The notes under the pieces: model-generated
Seen by the model: the letters and a program-made list of their open reading frames with translations, nothing else
Databases searched by the model: none
Told to the model about the DNA's origin: nothing
NCBI GenBank assembly: GCA_017461225.1
Contig: JAFTYV010000008.1
Span: forward strand, 1 to 64,000
Direction: 5' to 3'
Length of the DNA: 64,000 bases
From: Candidatus Methanomethylophilaceae archaeon
GTDB lineage: Archaea > Thermoplasmatota > Thermoplasmata > Methanomassiliicoccales > Methanomethylophilaceae
Part shown: piece after piece, positions 54,801 to 62,261 of the stretch
Layout of the letters: the number at the start of each line of letters is the position of its first letter
Numbering within the stretch: the stretch's first letter is position 1
Position numbers and translations under genes: made by a program

Positions 54801-57248
54801 GAGGACACGACCCTTGCGGAGGTGGCGTCGCAGCTGGACATCAGCGAGGATGTCGCGTACAGGTCCATGAGGAAGCTGGAGTCCATGTACGTGGTGACGA
54901 GGACGGACGTGTCCGGCAACAACAGGTGGTCCTTCTCGACCGTGACCTATCCGGAACACGACCGTCGCGAGTCCACGGACCGCATGGTCCTGAGGTTCCT
55001 GGAGTGCTTCGCACCGTCCACCGTCCAGGAGGTCGCGTTCGCACTGGCGATCCCCGAGGACGCGGCACGCTCGTCGCTCGAGTCCCTGGTCGGTCGCGAG
55101 GACGTGGTCAAGGGGAGGTTCCTCGTCTCCGAGAACGACCAGTACATGCTGAAGCTGGACCACATGCGCCTGAAGGCGGGAAGCAGCAACGTGTACGACC
55201 ACGAGACCGTGGAACGTTACAGGCTCGCCAAGGGGGCCCGTTTCGACAGCATCCGCGGGTTCTTCGAGTTCTTCGGCACCGCCGGAAACGAGCTCGACGT
55301 GTACAACAGGGTCGACGGTTTCGACCTCTCCGAGTGGTACTCCATGCGCGCATCCGGCGAGATCCTGCTCGGCAGGTTCGTCCGCGGCAAGGTCAGGTTC
55401 GTCATGTCCGACGAGGCCGACCGCTACGCGGCGCTCAGACGCGACGAGACGCAACCAGATGACGCGAGGGTCCTGAGCATGGTCGACGGCCTGGGCTCCG
55501 CCACGATGAGGCAGGTGGTCGCGGAGACGGGCATGGAGAAGGACGTCGTTCGCGAGTCGCTGATGCGCCTGGACAGGTCCCTCCGCATAATACGCAACTT
55601 CGACGAGAGGGAGGACTGGGGGACCGAGAACACCTACGCGGTCTACCATCCCGGTACCCCCGACGGCGATCCCGCCCGCGACCTCCTCGCCAGGGCGATA
55701 CGTGCGTTCGGACCGGTGCCCTCCACCGCTCTGAGGTTCATGGTGGACCTCCCGCTGGACGAAATCGAGGCGATGGCACCGGGTCTCGGTGCCGAGACGA
55801 TACTGGTGGGCGAGGGGCAGACCCCCATGTACGTGATGTCCGACGAGGTCCCCCTGTTGGAGGACGTCCCGTACACGGACCATCCCGTCAGGGTGGTGTC
55901 CCTCTCCGATCCGGACATAGGCTCCAGGTGGGCGGAGATAGCGTCCCGCTACGGTGACAAGTGGATATACCCCCTCGTCCGTGGCGACGTGCTCGTGGGC
56001 GCCCTCGAGATATGGGAGATGTCCGGGTGCATCGAGATACGTTCCATGGACATGGACTCCCCGGACCTGCTCCCGGACGTCCTATCCGCCGTGGACCACC
56101 TGATGGGTTTCCACAGGATGAAGGGCACGGACATCGTGCGCATACGCGAGGTGCTCAACGTGGCCGCTGAGGACCTGGATCCGGCGATGTCGGAGGTCCT
56201 GACCGGTGCCGGATACCATCTCGTCAACGGGTTCTACGCCAAGGGCCGCTTCGTGCCGTGGAGCATCCCGGAGGACGACATGGTCGGGTACGTCCTCCGC
56301 AGGCAGAGGGTGGCCAGGGGCGACATGTACCCCACGGTCGCGGCGGCCATCGCCGAGCGCGGGTACATACGCGGGGACCAGGAGGCGCTCACACGCGTGG
56401 CCGAGAGAACGACCATGAAGAGGCACATGGAGAAGGGGTACACCCTCAAGATGACCCTGTCCCCGCCGCTGCAGGGCTACACGGACAGGGACCACGCGAT
56501 CCTGTTCCGTGCCGAGAAGGGCTATGTCCCGGAACCCCCCGCCCGCGACATCATAGCCCTCATCAAGGACCGCCAGCCCCTGTCCAAGAAGGACCTGCTC
56601 GAACACTCCCCGTACGCACCGGACACGACATCCGACATCCTGTCCGAGCTGTCCCACGGCTCCGTCGTGTACCAGGATGCGGACTCCAACTACTCGCTCG
56701 TCCCGTTGAACGGGATGGACCGCTACGAGGCCCAGAGGGAGGTCGTCCGCATGCACTTCCGCGACTTCGGAGTGTTCTCGGCCGAGCTCCTGTCCAGGTT
56801 CGTGTCCGGCAGGATGTCCGTCGTCAGGAGGATCCTTTCCGACCTCGAGGACGAGGGTTTCCTCAGGAAGGGGTTCTTCGTCAGGGACGATCCGACGCTC
56901 ATGTGGATGGTCTCGGAGGACGTGGGTGTGCAACCCGAGAGGTTCACCGACGGCTTCGTCCTGAACAGCCAGGACAACCTCCACCTGTACCTGCGCGACA
57001 GGATCAAGCGCGAGGTCGGGTCCACGCGTTCCGTGGTGCTCTGCGGAACTAGGGTCGTAGGGTCGTTCAAGGGCAAGGTCTCCTCATCCGGAATCAAGGT
57101 GGAGGAGTTCGAGGGGAGCGACCGTGCGGACCGCATCATACGCGAGGCGTCGCAGTCACTGGGGGTCAGGTTGGACTCCGAGAGGCAGAGGGAGGACGAC
57201 GACTGGGATGTGTCCGAGTTCTACGTCAAGGCGAATCCCGGAGCATGA
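51885..57248 (+). CDS. lhr: giant Lhr-type helicase with long winged-helix C-terminal region
   Basis: 1,787 residues from the ATG at 51885. Residues 1-500 form the helicase core: Q-motif region, Walker A SSPTGSGKT (about 54-61), SPLKALA, TPESLALIL, LDEIHD, LSATLA, TNTRSGAE, then STSLELGIDIGSVDLVCQIGSP and QRIGRSGHS. Residues about 500-860 match the Lhr core extension with its winged helix. A further 900 residues contain repeated winged-helix-like blocks (near 990-1060, 1080-1150, 1240-1320 and 1600-1680). Archaeal Lhr-core proteins are usually about 850-950 residues and bacterial Lhr about 1,500. It is likely a 3'-5' repair helicase. Confidence 0.93.
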   Translation: MIERVDRTYTKDEVMGSMEPLIRTWFDERFDDLTIPQAKAIPVIHQRRNVLVSSPTGSGKTLTAFTSIINELTRYAREGTLEERVYCIYVSPLKALANDVNRNLNTPLAEMREVAAAHGMNVPDIRVAVRSGDTPQNERQRMVRHPPHILITTPESLALILAAPKFKDAFRRVEWVILDEIHDICDSKRGAFLSLTLERLRHHCETDFSRIGLSATLAPIDAIAAYLVGCNPDGSPRDVALIESGSRKQLDLRVICPTEDMTALSSDIVNSMMYDTLRELVDQHETTLVFTNTRSGAESVVYKLKERGLDNIEVHHSSLGKEIRLDVEERLKRGEIKCVVSSTSLELGIDIGSVDLVCQIGSPKSVAKGLQRIGRSGHSFGKVAKGRLLVFDPDDLVECAVMCRAAHRGDIDRVGIPENCLDVLSQTVVGMSLDSRWSVSEAYDLVRGSYCYRDLTESTFTEVLRYLGSKDDFEGVYSKIWYDVEQQEFGRKKGSRMIYFMNLGTIPEEANYRVVTSHGTTAGELSEKFVERLSPRDVFVLGGRSFEFVRSKGMTAYVKEANGRKPTVPSWAGEMLPRSFDLSMDIARFRREMADRILLSDEEAIAGISDEFDVDTGSARSVLSYFREQVAVAGFIPDDRRLAVEEYVDPSGNQKIVFHFPFGRRVNDALSRAYAYRMSGMMGANVSVTISDDSFMLGCPRRFDLNQVPGLIRSSELDAVLRRSIKDSEIFKLRFRHTAARSFMILRNYMGRPISVNRQQIRSTYLLEMLGDMENVPVIEETYREVLEDDMDIKNAKVVLDTIESGDMTVSVIPFTGTPSPFAHSAILSGFSDIVLMEDRSALLRELHRKVLYRALGDSVSEFEFTEDQIVPYYAQKPGRIMGRDDIPALLMQTGPLQALRERGRNIYTYTDEDKKTVDGWVRELLREGRIGTVFLDEPHIMVASEIPYYAAATRRERELTDTDEAVLSVVGEDTTLAEVASQLDISEDVAYRSMRKLESMYVVTRTDVSGNNRWSFSTVTYPEHDRRESTDRMVLRFLECFAPSTVQEVAFALAIPEDAARSSLESLVGREDVVKGRFLVSENDQYMLKLDHMRLKAGSSNVYDHETVERYRLAKGARFDSIRGFFEFFGTAGNELDVYNRVDGFDLSEWYSMRASGEILLGRFVRGKVRFVMSDEADRYAALRRDETQPDDARVLSMVDGLGSATMRQVVAETGMEKDVVRESLMRLDRSLRIIRNFDEREDWGTENTYAVYHPGTPDGDPARDLLARAIRAFGPVPSTALRFMVDLPLDEIEAMAPGLGAETILVGEGQTPMYVMSDEVPLLEDVPYTDHPVRVVSLSDPDIGSRWAEIASRYGDKWIYPLVRGDVLVGALEIWEMSGCIEIRSMDMDSPDLLPDVLSAVDHLMGFHRMKGTDIVRIREVLNVAAEDLDPAMSEVLTGAGYHLVNGFYAKGRFVPWSIPEDDMVGYVLRRQRVARGDMYPTVAAAIAERGYIRGDQEALTRVAERTTMKRHMEKGYTLKMTLSPPLQGYTDRDHAILFRAEKGYVPEPPARDIIALIKDRQPLSKKDLLEHSPYAPDTTSDILSELSHGSVVYQDADSNYSLVPLNGMDRYEAQREVVRMHFRDFGVFSAELLSRFVSGRMSVVRRILSDLEDEGFLRKGFFVRDDPTLMWMVSEDVGVQPERFTDGFVLNSQDNLHLYLRDRIKREVGSTRSVVLCGTRVVGSFKGKVSSSGIKVEEFEGSDRADRIIREASQSLGVRLDSERQREDDDWDVSEFYVKANPGA

Positions 57249-57309
57249 TATAACGTATGTTTAAAAAACGGTCGAAAATGCCCCGAAAACACGTCGGTGG
57301 TCGAACCTA

Positions 57310-57320
57310 ATACTATTAAT
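57310..57320 (+). promoter_or_regulatory. TATA box of the Cys-rich HTH regulator
   Basis: tactattaata (57310-57320), about 25 bases before the ATG at 57344, which implies a leaderless transcript. Confidence 0.5.
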
Positions 57321-57343
57321 AATTGTTAGGTCATGTTGCGGAC

Positions 57344-57727
57344 ATGAAGATTCCATGCGAACTCGTTGTCTGGTACGTGCTCCCCATGATCAGGAGGGAG
57401 GTCTCCAAGGAGCTCGTCTACACGCACGGTATGTCCCAGGCGGAGGTCGCCAGGAGGTTCGGTGTCACCGACGCCGCCATCTCCCAGTATCTCAAGAAGA
57501 AGAGGGGCGACAACGCCCTCATAGAGGCCAGCCCGTTCTACCCCAAGTTCCTCGAGGCGATCAAGGAGTCCGCGACCCTCATCGCCGAGGACAGGAGCGA
57601 TTTCTCGGTGGAGATGTGCAGGCTCTGCGGTGTCGTCAAGAAGATCGGGCTCCTCGCGATGATCTACGAGGACCAGACCGGATCCCCTCCTCCGAAGTGC
57701 GCCTGCCAGAGCATCAACGATCTATGA
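57344..57727 (+). CDS. HTH regulator with C-terminal cysteine cluster (COG2522-like)
   Basis: 127 residues from the ATG at 57344; the upstream TTG is passed over. The HTH is MSQAEVARRFGVTDAAISQYLKKKRGD (about 29-55). The C-terminal part has CRLCGVVKKIG and CACQ, four Cys that could bind zinc or an iron-sulfur cluster. This is an archaeal family of predicted regulators with unknown targets. Its end overlaps the convergent ogg gene by 14 bases. Confidence 0.85.
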   Translation: MKIPCELVVWYVLPMIRREVSKELVYTHGMSQAEVARRFGVTDAAISQYLKKKRGDNALIEASPFYPKFLEAIKESATLIAEDRSDFSVEMCRLCGVVKKIGLLAMIYEDQTGSPPPKCACQSINDL

Positions 57728-58535
57728 AGTCCGCGTGGTACAGGAACTCCTGTGCGTAACCGGCATACGCTCCGAACCTGGACATCCCGTACTCGGAGAC
57801 CGTCCTGTAGCTGCCGCTCACCCCGTACATGCGTTCCATCATCTTCGATATGCGGACGTCCACGGGGAACGCGCACAGGTGACCGTACCCGAACAGGGCC
57901 ACGCAGTCCGCGACCTTTGGTCCGACACCCTTTATGTCCAGGAGCGCGGACACGCATCCGTGGTAGTCCAGCTCCGTCAGGGCGACGGGGTCCACGTCCC
58001 CGGACTCGACCCTCTCGGCCAGTTCTATGAAGCGACCCTCGCGGAACCCGAGTCTGCATGATGCCACCTCGTCCCTGCGGTCCAGGATCTGCCCCGGTGT
58101 CGGGAAGCTGCTCCTCCCGCCGAGATCGCGGCCGAACACCGTGCATACCGATTCGACCATCTTGCCAATGCGCGCCACGTTGGCGTTGGTCGCGAGGAGG
58201 TACGTCGCGAGGCACTCCCATGGTTCCTGGCGCAGTATGCGCAGCCCCGGGCACCTCCCGGCCAGTCCCGCCACGTATTGGTCGCGGGACGATATCTCCG
58301 AGATTATGGCGTCGAGGTCGTCCTCCGCACCCAGGTACCTCATGAGCATCGAACGGTCCTCGGTGCCGCGGACGTGGATCCCGTCCCCGCATTGGCGGAG
58401 GGTCACCACCTCCGAACCCAGGACCCCCTCCCATCCTCCCTCCGTCCTCCTCCAGCGGTGCGCCTGTCCGCATCCGAGCGTCGGGTCGAGGGAGATGTCT
58501 AGGTCGAGGATCATGCCGACCGTATCGGGTCGCAT
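57714..58535 (-). CDS. ogg: 8-oxoguanine DNA glycosylase, OGG1-like
   Basis: 273 residues. An N-terminal beta domain (LDLDISLDPTLGCGQAHRWRR, the OGG1/AlkA N-domain pattern) precedes the helical domain. The HhH-GPD motif is LLDIKGVGPKVADCVALFGYGHLCAFPVDVRI with catalytic Lys (KGVGPKVADC region) and Asp (PVDVRI). It removes 8-oxoG from DNA. It diverges from the Nfo-like gene with a start-to-start gap of only 50 bases. Confidence 0.9.
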   Translation of the reverse strand: MRPDTVGMILDLDISLDPTLGCGQAHRWRRTEGGWEGVLGSEVVTLRQCGDGIHVRGTEDRSMLMRYLGAEDDLDAIISEISSRDQYVAGLAGRCPGLRILRQEPWECLATYLLATNANVARIGKMVESVCTVFGRDLGGRSSFPTPGQILDRRDEVASCRLGFREGRFIELAERVESGDVDPVALTELDYHGCVSALLDIKGVGPKVADCVALFGYGHLCAFPVDVRISKMMERMYGVSGSYRTVSEYGMSRFGAYAGYAQEFLYHADFIDR

Positions 58536-58554
58536 GCACTAAAACATGGCGAGG

Positions 58555-58562
58555 GGTTAAAG
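58555..58562. promoter_or_regulatory. possible shared TATA box of ogg and the Nfo-like gene
   Basis: ggttaaag lies 20-27 bases from the minus-strand ATG at 58535 and 24-31 bases from the plus-strand ATG at 58586. No other AT-rich box fits between the genes. It is a weaker match than the priS/tatD case. Confidence 0.4.
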
Positions 58563-58585
58563 CGGTGTAAGGCATGGTCCGAACC

Positions 58586-59479
58586 ATGAGATTCGGCCCA
58601 GCAGGTTACCCGTCCGCGGGGAAGGCCCCGGAGAAGGCGTTGGAGTACACCAGAGGACTAGGTCTGGATGCCCTGGAGGTTGAGTTCGTCCGCGGGGCGA
58701 GGATCAAACCGGAGAGGGCGGCGGAGATAGGTGCCAAGGCGAGGCAGCTGGACATAAGGCTGAGTTGCCACGCACCGTACTACATCAGCTTCAACTCGGA
58801 TTCCGTGGAGACGCGTCAGAAGAGCATAGGTTGGGTCATGGACACCGCACGTGCCGCGCACAACCTGGGGGCGTACATAATCGTGATCCATGCCGCATCG
58901 TACGGGAAATCCCCCGACACCGCGCTCCCGTCCGTCGTGGACGGTCTGTCCAAGTGCAAGGACATGTTGGACGACGAGGGGATAAGGGATGTGATCCTCG
59001 GTGTGGAGACCATGGGCAAGCTGGGCCAGTTCGGCACCCTGGACGAGATCGCGAAGGTTATGGACCAGGTGGACGGCGTCCGTCCTGTCCTCGATGTCGC
59101 CCATGTCCATGCACGTGGCCGCGGTTGCCTGAGGACGGAGGCGGACATGAGGGGGCTCATGGACCAGTTCCTCCCGCTGTGCGGCGACATCGCCCACTTC
59201 CACATCAGCTGCATAAAGTACGGCGACAAGGGGGAGATCTCCCATCTCCCGCTCGAGACGAAGGAGCCCGACCTGCAGATGCTTGCCGACATTCTCGACG
59301 ACTCGAAGCAGGAGTGCACGTTCATCTGCGAATCCCCGCTCATCGAGCAGGATGCGGTGGTGTTCAGGGACATGTTCCCCTCCTACCGCCGCACCACGGG
59401 GAGACGGGGGACCGTCCCCCATTTTATTTATATCAAGAATCATTCACCCGATACCATTGCCACTGTGGCTCAGCGGTAG
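58586..59479 (+). CDS. endonuclease IV (Nfo)-like TIM-barrel protein, 3' end runs into tRNA-Thr
   Basis: 297 residues from the ATG at 58586 (58574 is an alternative). Motifs MRFGPAGYPSAG, LSCHAPYYISF, YIIVIHAASYG, GVETMGKLGQFG, VLDVAHVHARG, HFHIS and FICESP supply the His/Glu/Asp metal ligands of apurinic endonuclease IV. Active Nfo is about 285 residues. Here the last 22 codons come from the tRNA promoter and from the first 21 bases of tRNA-Thr, so the native stop seems lost or very late. It is paired divergently with ogg, a base excision partner. Confidence 0.87.
   Translation: MRFGPAGYPSAGKAPEKALEYTRGLGLDALEVEFVRGARIKPERAAEIGAKARQLDIRLSCHAPYYISFNSDSVETRQKSIGWVMDTARAAHNLGAYIIVIHAASYGKSPDTALPSVVDGLSKCKDMLDDEGIRDVILGVETMGKLGQFGTLDEIAKVMDQVDGVRPVLDVAHVHARGRGCLRTEADMRGLMDQFLPLCGDIAHFHISCIKYGDKGEISHLPLETKEPDLQMLADILDDSKQECTFICESPLIEQDAVVFRDMFPSYRRTTGRRGTVPHFIYIKNHSPDTIATVAQR
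59424..59433 (+). promoter_or_regulatory. TATA box of tRNA-Thr
   Basis: ttatttatat, about 26-30 bases before the tRNA 5' end and inside the 3' part of the Nfo-like reading frame. Confidence 0.6.
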
Positions 59480-59533
59480 AGCGGCGGTTTCGTAAACCGT
59501 AGGCCGGGGGTTCGATCCCCTCCAGTGGCTCCA
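59459..59533 (+). tRNA. tRNA-Thr (anticodon CGT), CCA encoded
   Basis: Full cloverleaf: acceptor GCCACTG/CAGTGGC (perfect), D stem GCTC/GAGC, anticodon stem GCGGT/ACCGT with loop TTCGTAA (anticodon at 59491-59493), 5-base variable region and T arm GGGGG-TTCGATC-CCCTC. The discriminator is T, as in archaeal tRNA-Thr, and CCA (59531-59533) is encoded. No intron. It reads ACG codons. The methyltransferase stop of the opposite strand is 5 bases away. Confidence 0.96.
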
Positions 59534-59537
59534 CTTC

Positions 59538-60323
59538 TCACAACAACGGTTCCCAGTACACCATCCTCATCGAGTTCTGCGCCCTGTAATGGACCACGTC
59601 CCCGTCGACGGAGGGTTCCAGAACCTTGCGTACGGCATCTTCCACGCCCTCCGTGCGGCCCATGGCCGCGAACGAGGACAGCTCCCGGGCCACCAGGTCC
59701 TCCACGGGGATGTCGGCCTCGACGACCGTGTGGAACACCTCCTCCACGGCGGCCCTTCCGTTGGAGGAGAGCCACTCCATGGCCGGGGACCGGAGCCTGG
59801 CGCCGTATCCGTAGTCCTTCCCCAGGCGTTTCCAGACATCGGCGTGAAGGTCGTCCCCGTGGTTCTCCACCCAGGAGACCAGCACGCACCAGTGCCTCGA
59901 AGCGGTCTCCATCCTGACGATGGATGCGGGGGAACCCGTTCCGGGACAGAGCGTGGCGATGCAGGTGTCGTACGCCTTCTCCGACGACACGTCGTTCCAG
60001 TCCATGTCGAGGCGGACGAGGTTGTGTACTCCCGCATCGGATGCCAGCGCGGTCAGGCGGTCGAGCATGCGGGGAGAGGTGTCGAGGCACGTCAGCCTCC
60101 CCACACGGGGTGCTATGCCCAGTGAGTACGTCCCGGGGCCGGAACCGATCTCGAGGACATCGTCGGTCGGACCGAGGACACCCAGTTCGACCAGGCGTTC
60201 GACTATGCGTACGGGGATGTCCCCCTGCTGGAATCCGGAGTACCGGTCGGAGTACTCGTCCCAGAAACGCAGTCCCTGTTCGTAAGAGAGCCCCTCCCCC
60301 TGGAATGGATGTATGTCAGACAT
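59538..60323 (-). CDS. class I SAM-dependent methyltransferase
   Basis: 261 residues. SAM motif VLEIGSGPGTYSLGIAPRVGRLTCLDTSP (about 60-88), then VRLDMDWNDV and a post-I region CIATLCPG. The target is unknown. It starts 6 bases after the end of the ABC transporter ATPase gene, as last gene of a substrate-binding protein-permease-ATPase-methyltransferase operon. Such pairing suggests modification of a metallophore or corrinoid-type ligand, an inference from context. Confidence 0.85.
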   Translation of the reverse strand: MSDIHPFQGEGLSYEQGLRFWDEYSDRYSGFQQGDIPVRIVERLVELGVLGPTDDVLEIGSGPGTYSLGIAPRVGRLTCLDTSPRMLDRLTALASDAGVHNLVRLDMDWNDVSSEKAYDTCIATLCPGTGSPASIVRMETASRHWCVLVSWVENHGDDLHADVWKRLGKDYGYGARLRSPAMEWLSSNGRAAVEEVFHTVVEADIPVEDLVARELSSFAAMGRTEGVEDAVRKVLEPSVDGDVVHYRAQNSMRMVYWEPLL

Positions 60324-60329
60324 TGTTTG

Positions 60330-61160
60330 TCACCTCAGTCCATGAACTTCATGCGAATGGCTGTATCCGTCGTGGGTGTGGTGGTAGTGGGCGAGTTCGG
60401 CGGGGAACGTGTGCGGGATGACGAACGGACGGCCCTTGTGGACGATGACATCGGAATCGATCCCGTACACGTCTCTGATGAGTTCCTCCGTGATGATCTC
60501 CGCGTCCCCGTACGCCCTCACGCGGCCGTCCTTGATGAATATGAACATGTCCGAGTAGTGGACGGCCAGGTTGATGTCGTGCATGGTCATGATCGTGCAC
60601 ATGCCGCGTGAGACCACGGCGTGCAGGATGGAGTGCATGGTGGTGTGCTGGTTCGAGATGTCCAGGTTGTTGGTGGGCTCATCGAGGACCAGGATGTCGG
60701 GTTCCTGGGCCATCGCACGGGCGATCTGGACCTTCTGGTACTCGCCACCGCTGATCTCGTCCGCGTAACGCATGGCCAGGTGCTCCAATCCGAGGGATCT
60801 CAGGACCTCCCATGTGATGTCGACGTCCCTGTTCGACATGCCCAGTCCCATGTGCGGTCTCCTGCCGATGAGGACGGTGTCGAACACCGTGGACCTCACC
60901 GGAGGGCTGCGCTGGGGTACGTATCCGACATGTTTCGCCAGGTCCTTCCCGGACAGTGCGAGGATATCCGTGCCGTCTATGGAGACCGATCCCGACTGGG
61001 GTCTGTGGAGGTTGCACAGGCAACGCAGGAGCGTGGTCTTGCCGACCCCGTTCGGTCCCAGGATGGACACGATGCTGTTGCCCCCGACTTCGAACGAGAT
61101 GTCGTCCAGGATCCTCCTGCCGCCGTAGGAGAACGACAGGCCGTCGACCTTCAGAATCAT
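60330..61160 (-). CDS. ABC transporter ATPase, iron/siderophore (FecE/BtuD) type, His-rich tail
   Basis: 276 residues from the ATG at 61160, 4 bases inside the permease end; longer frames are shadow sequence. Walker A LGPNGVGKTTLLRC (about 35-48), Q-loop YVPQR, signature ISGGEYQKVQIARAM, Walker B ILVLDEPTNNLD, switch His in MTMHDINLAV. The C-terminus (HYHHTHDGYSHSHEVHG) has seven His in 17 residues, a probable metal-binding tail. It drives uptake with the adjacent permease. Confidence 0.93.
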   Translation of the reverse strand: MILKVDGLSFSYGGRRILDDISFEVGGNSIVSILGPNGVGKTTLLRCLCNLHRPQSGSVSIDGTDILALSGKDLAKHVGYVPQRSPPVRSTVFDTVLIGRRPHMGLGMSNRDVDITWEVLRSLGLEHLAMRYADEISGGEYQKVQIARAMAQEPDILVLDEPTNNLDISNQHTTMHSILHAVVSRGMCTIMTMHDINLAVHYSDMFIFIKDGRVRAYGDAEIITEELIRDVYGIDSDVIVHKGRPFVIPHTFPAELAHYHHTHDGYSHSHEVHGLR

Positions 61161-62245
61161 GCCGTCGCCCCCTTCCTGCGGTACCCCTTCACCAACAGGT
61201 ACAGGAACAGGGGCCCTCCCAGGAACGATGTGATTATGCCCACGGGCAGCACGAACGGCAGGAGGGTCTGACCGACACAGTCCGAGATCAGGAGGATGAT
61301 GGCACCCAACAGCATGGATCCGGGGAGCAGGTACCTGTGGTCGTTGCCCATGGCCAGACGTATCATGTGCGGCCCCAGCAGTCCGATGAACGCGATCACT
61401 CCCATGAAGGATACGATGACCGATGTCACCAGTGCGGACAGCAGCAGGGAGACCAATCTGAGGGACTGTACATCGATGCCGAGGGACTGGGCGACCTCCG
61501 CCCCGCTCTCCAGTGCGTTGAAGTCCCACCTCTTCCATATGAAGAACGCGGATGCGATCAGGACGACCGCCGCCACGATGGTCAGTTCCTCCCATCCGGC
61601 TTTCCCAAGGGATCCGAACTGCCAGAACACTATCATGGACAGGGCGGTGTCGTTGAATATGTACTGCAGGGCACTGATCCCCGCCGAGAATATCGAACTG
61701 ATCGCGACCCCGGCTAGGACCATGGTCTCCGCGGACACCGTGGTGAGTTTGACGAGTGCTATGATCACACCCGTCGCGATCATCGACCACAGGAAGGCGC
61801 AGATGGTGATGAAGTAGGGGTTCGTGAAGGACACGGATGCACTGCTCTGGCCGACGATCGCCCCTCCCCCGAGGACGATCCCCAGGGCCGCTCCGAACGC
61901 CGCTGCATTGGAGATCCCCAGGGTGTACGGCGAACCGAGCGGGTTCCTCAGGACGCACTGCATCACCGTTCCAGCGATACCCAGTCCGAAACCGGCCAGG
62001 ATCCCGCAGGCTATCCTCGGGAGGTACAGGTTCCAGATCAGGATCACATCCGATGCGTCGTTGGCAGGGTTGTCCCTGTCGATCAGAATCCTCACTATGT
62101 CCGGGATGGGGATGGAGCCCACGTCCAACTTCAGAGTGGTGATGGCGGAGACGATCATTATCGCCGCCAACGTCACCAGTGCAGCTGTCCTCCTGCGGTT
62201 GTATCTGCTGTAGCTGTCCCTGTCGTGGTCCTCGTGATCGGTCAT
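61157..62245 (-). CDS. ABC transporter permease, FecCD family
   Basis: 362 residues, about 10 membrane spans. FecCD motifs LPRIACGILAGFGLGIAGTVMQCVLRNPLGSPYTLGISNAAAFGAAL (about 75-120) and AFIGLLGPHMIRLAMGNDHRYLLPGS (about 285-310) contact the substrate-binding protein and ATPase. The N-terminus is His/Asp/Arg-rich (MTDHEDHDRDSYSRYNRRR). Starts 16 bases after the binding-protein stop. Confidence 0.95.
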   Translation of the reverse strand: MTDHEDHDRDSYSRYNRRRTAALVTLAAIMIVSAITTLKLDVGSIPIPDIVRILIDRDNPANDASDVILIWNLYLPRIACGILAGFGLGIAGTVMQCVLRNPLGSPYTLGISNAAAFGAALGIVLGGGAIVGQSSASVSFTNPYFITICAFLWSMIATGVIIALVKLTTVSAETMVLAGVAISSIFSAGISALQYIFNDTALSMIVFWQFGSLGKAGWEELTIVAAVVLIASAFFIWKRWDFNALESGAEVAQSLGIDVQSLRLVSLLLSALVTSVIVSFMGVIAFIGLLGPHMIRLAMGNDHRYLLPGSMLLGAIILLISDCVGQTLLPFVLPVGIITSFLGGPLFLYLLVKGYRRKGATA

Positions 62246-62261
62246 GGGCTGTGTCCCCGTT

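Noticed and set aside
53835-55883. 682-residue open frame on the minus strand
   Set aside because: Antisense to the Lhr-type helicase, with a His/Arg/Val-rich translation typical of shadow frames.
61157-61958. Upstream extension of the ABC ATPase frame to 542 residues
   Set aside because: The extra 266 residues overlap the permease gene and are Arg/His/Gly-rich shadow. The ATG at 61160 is the natural coupled start.
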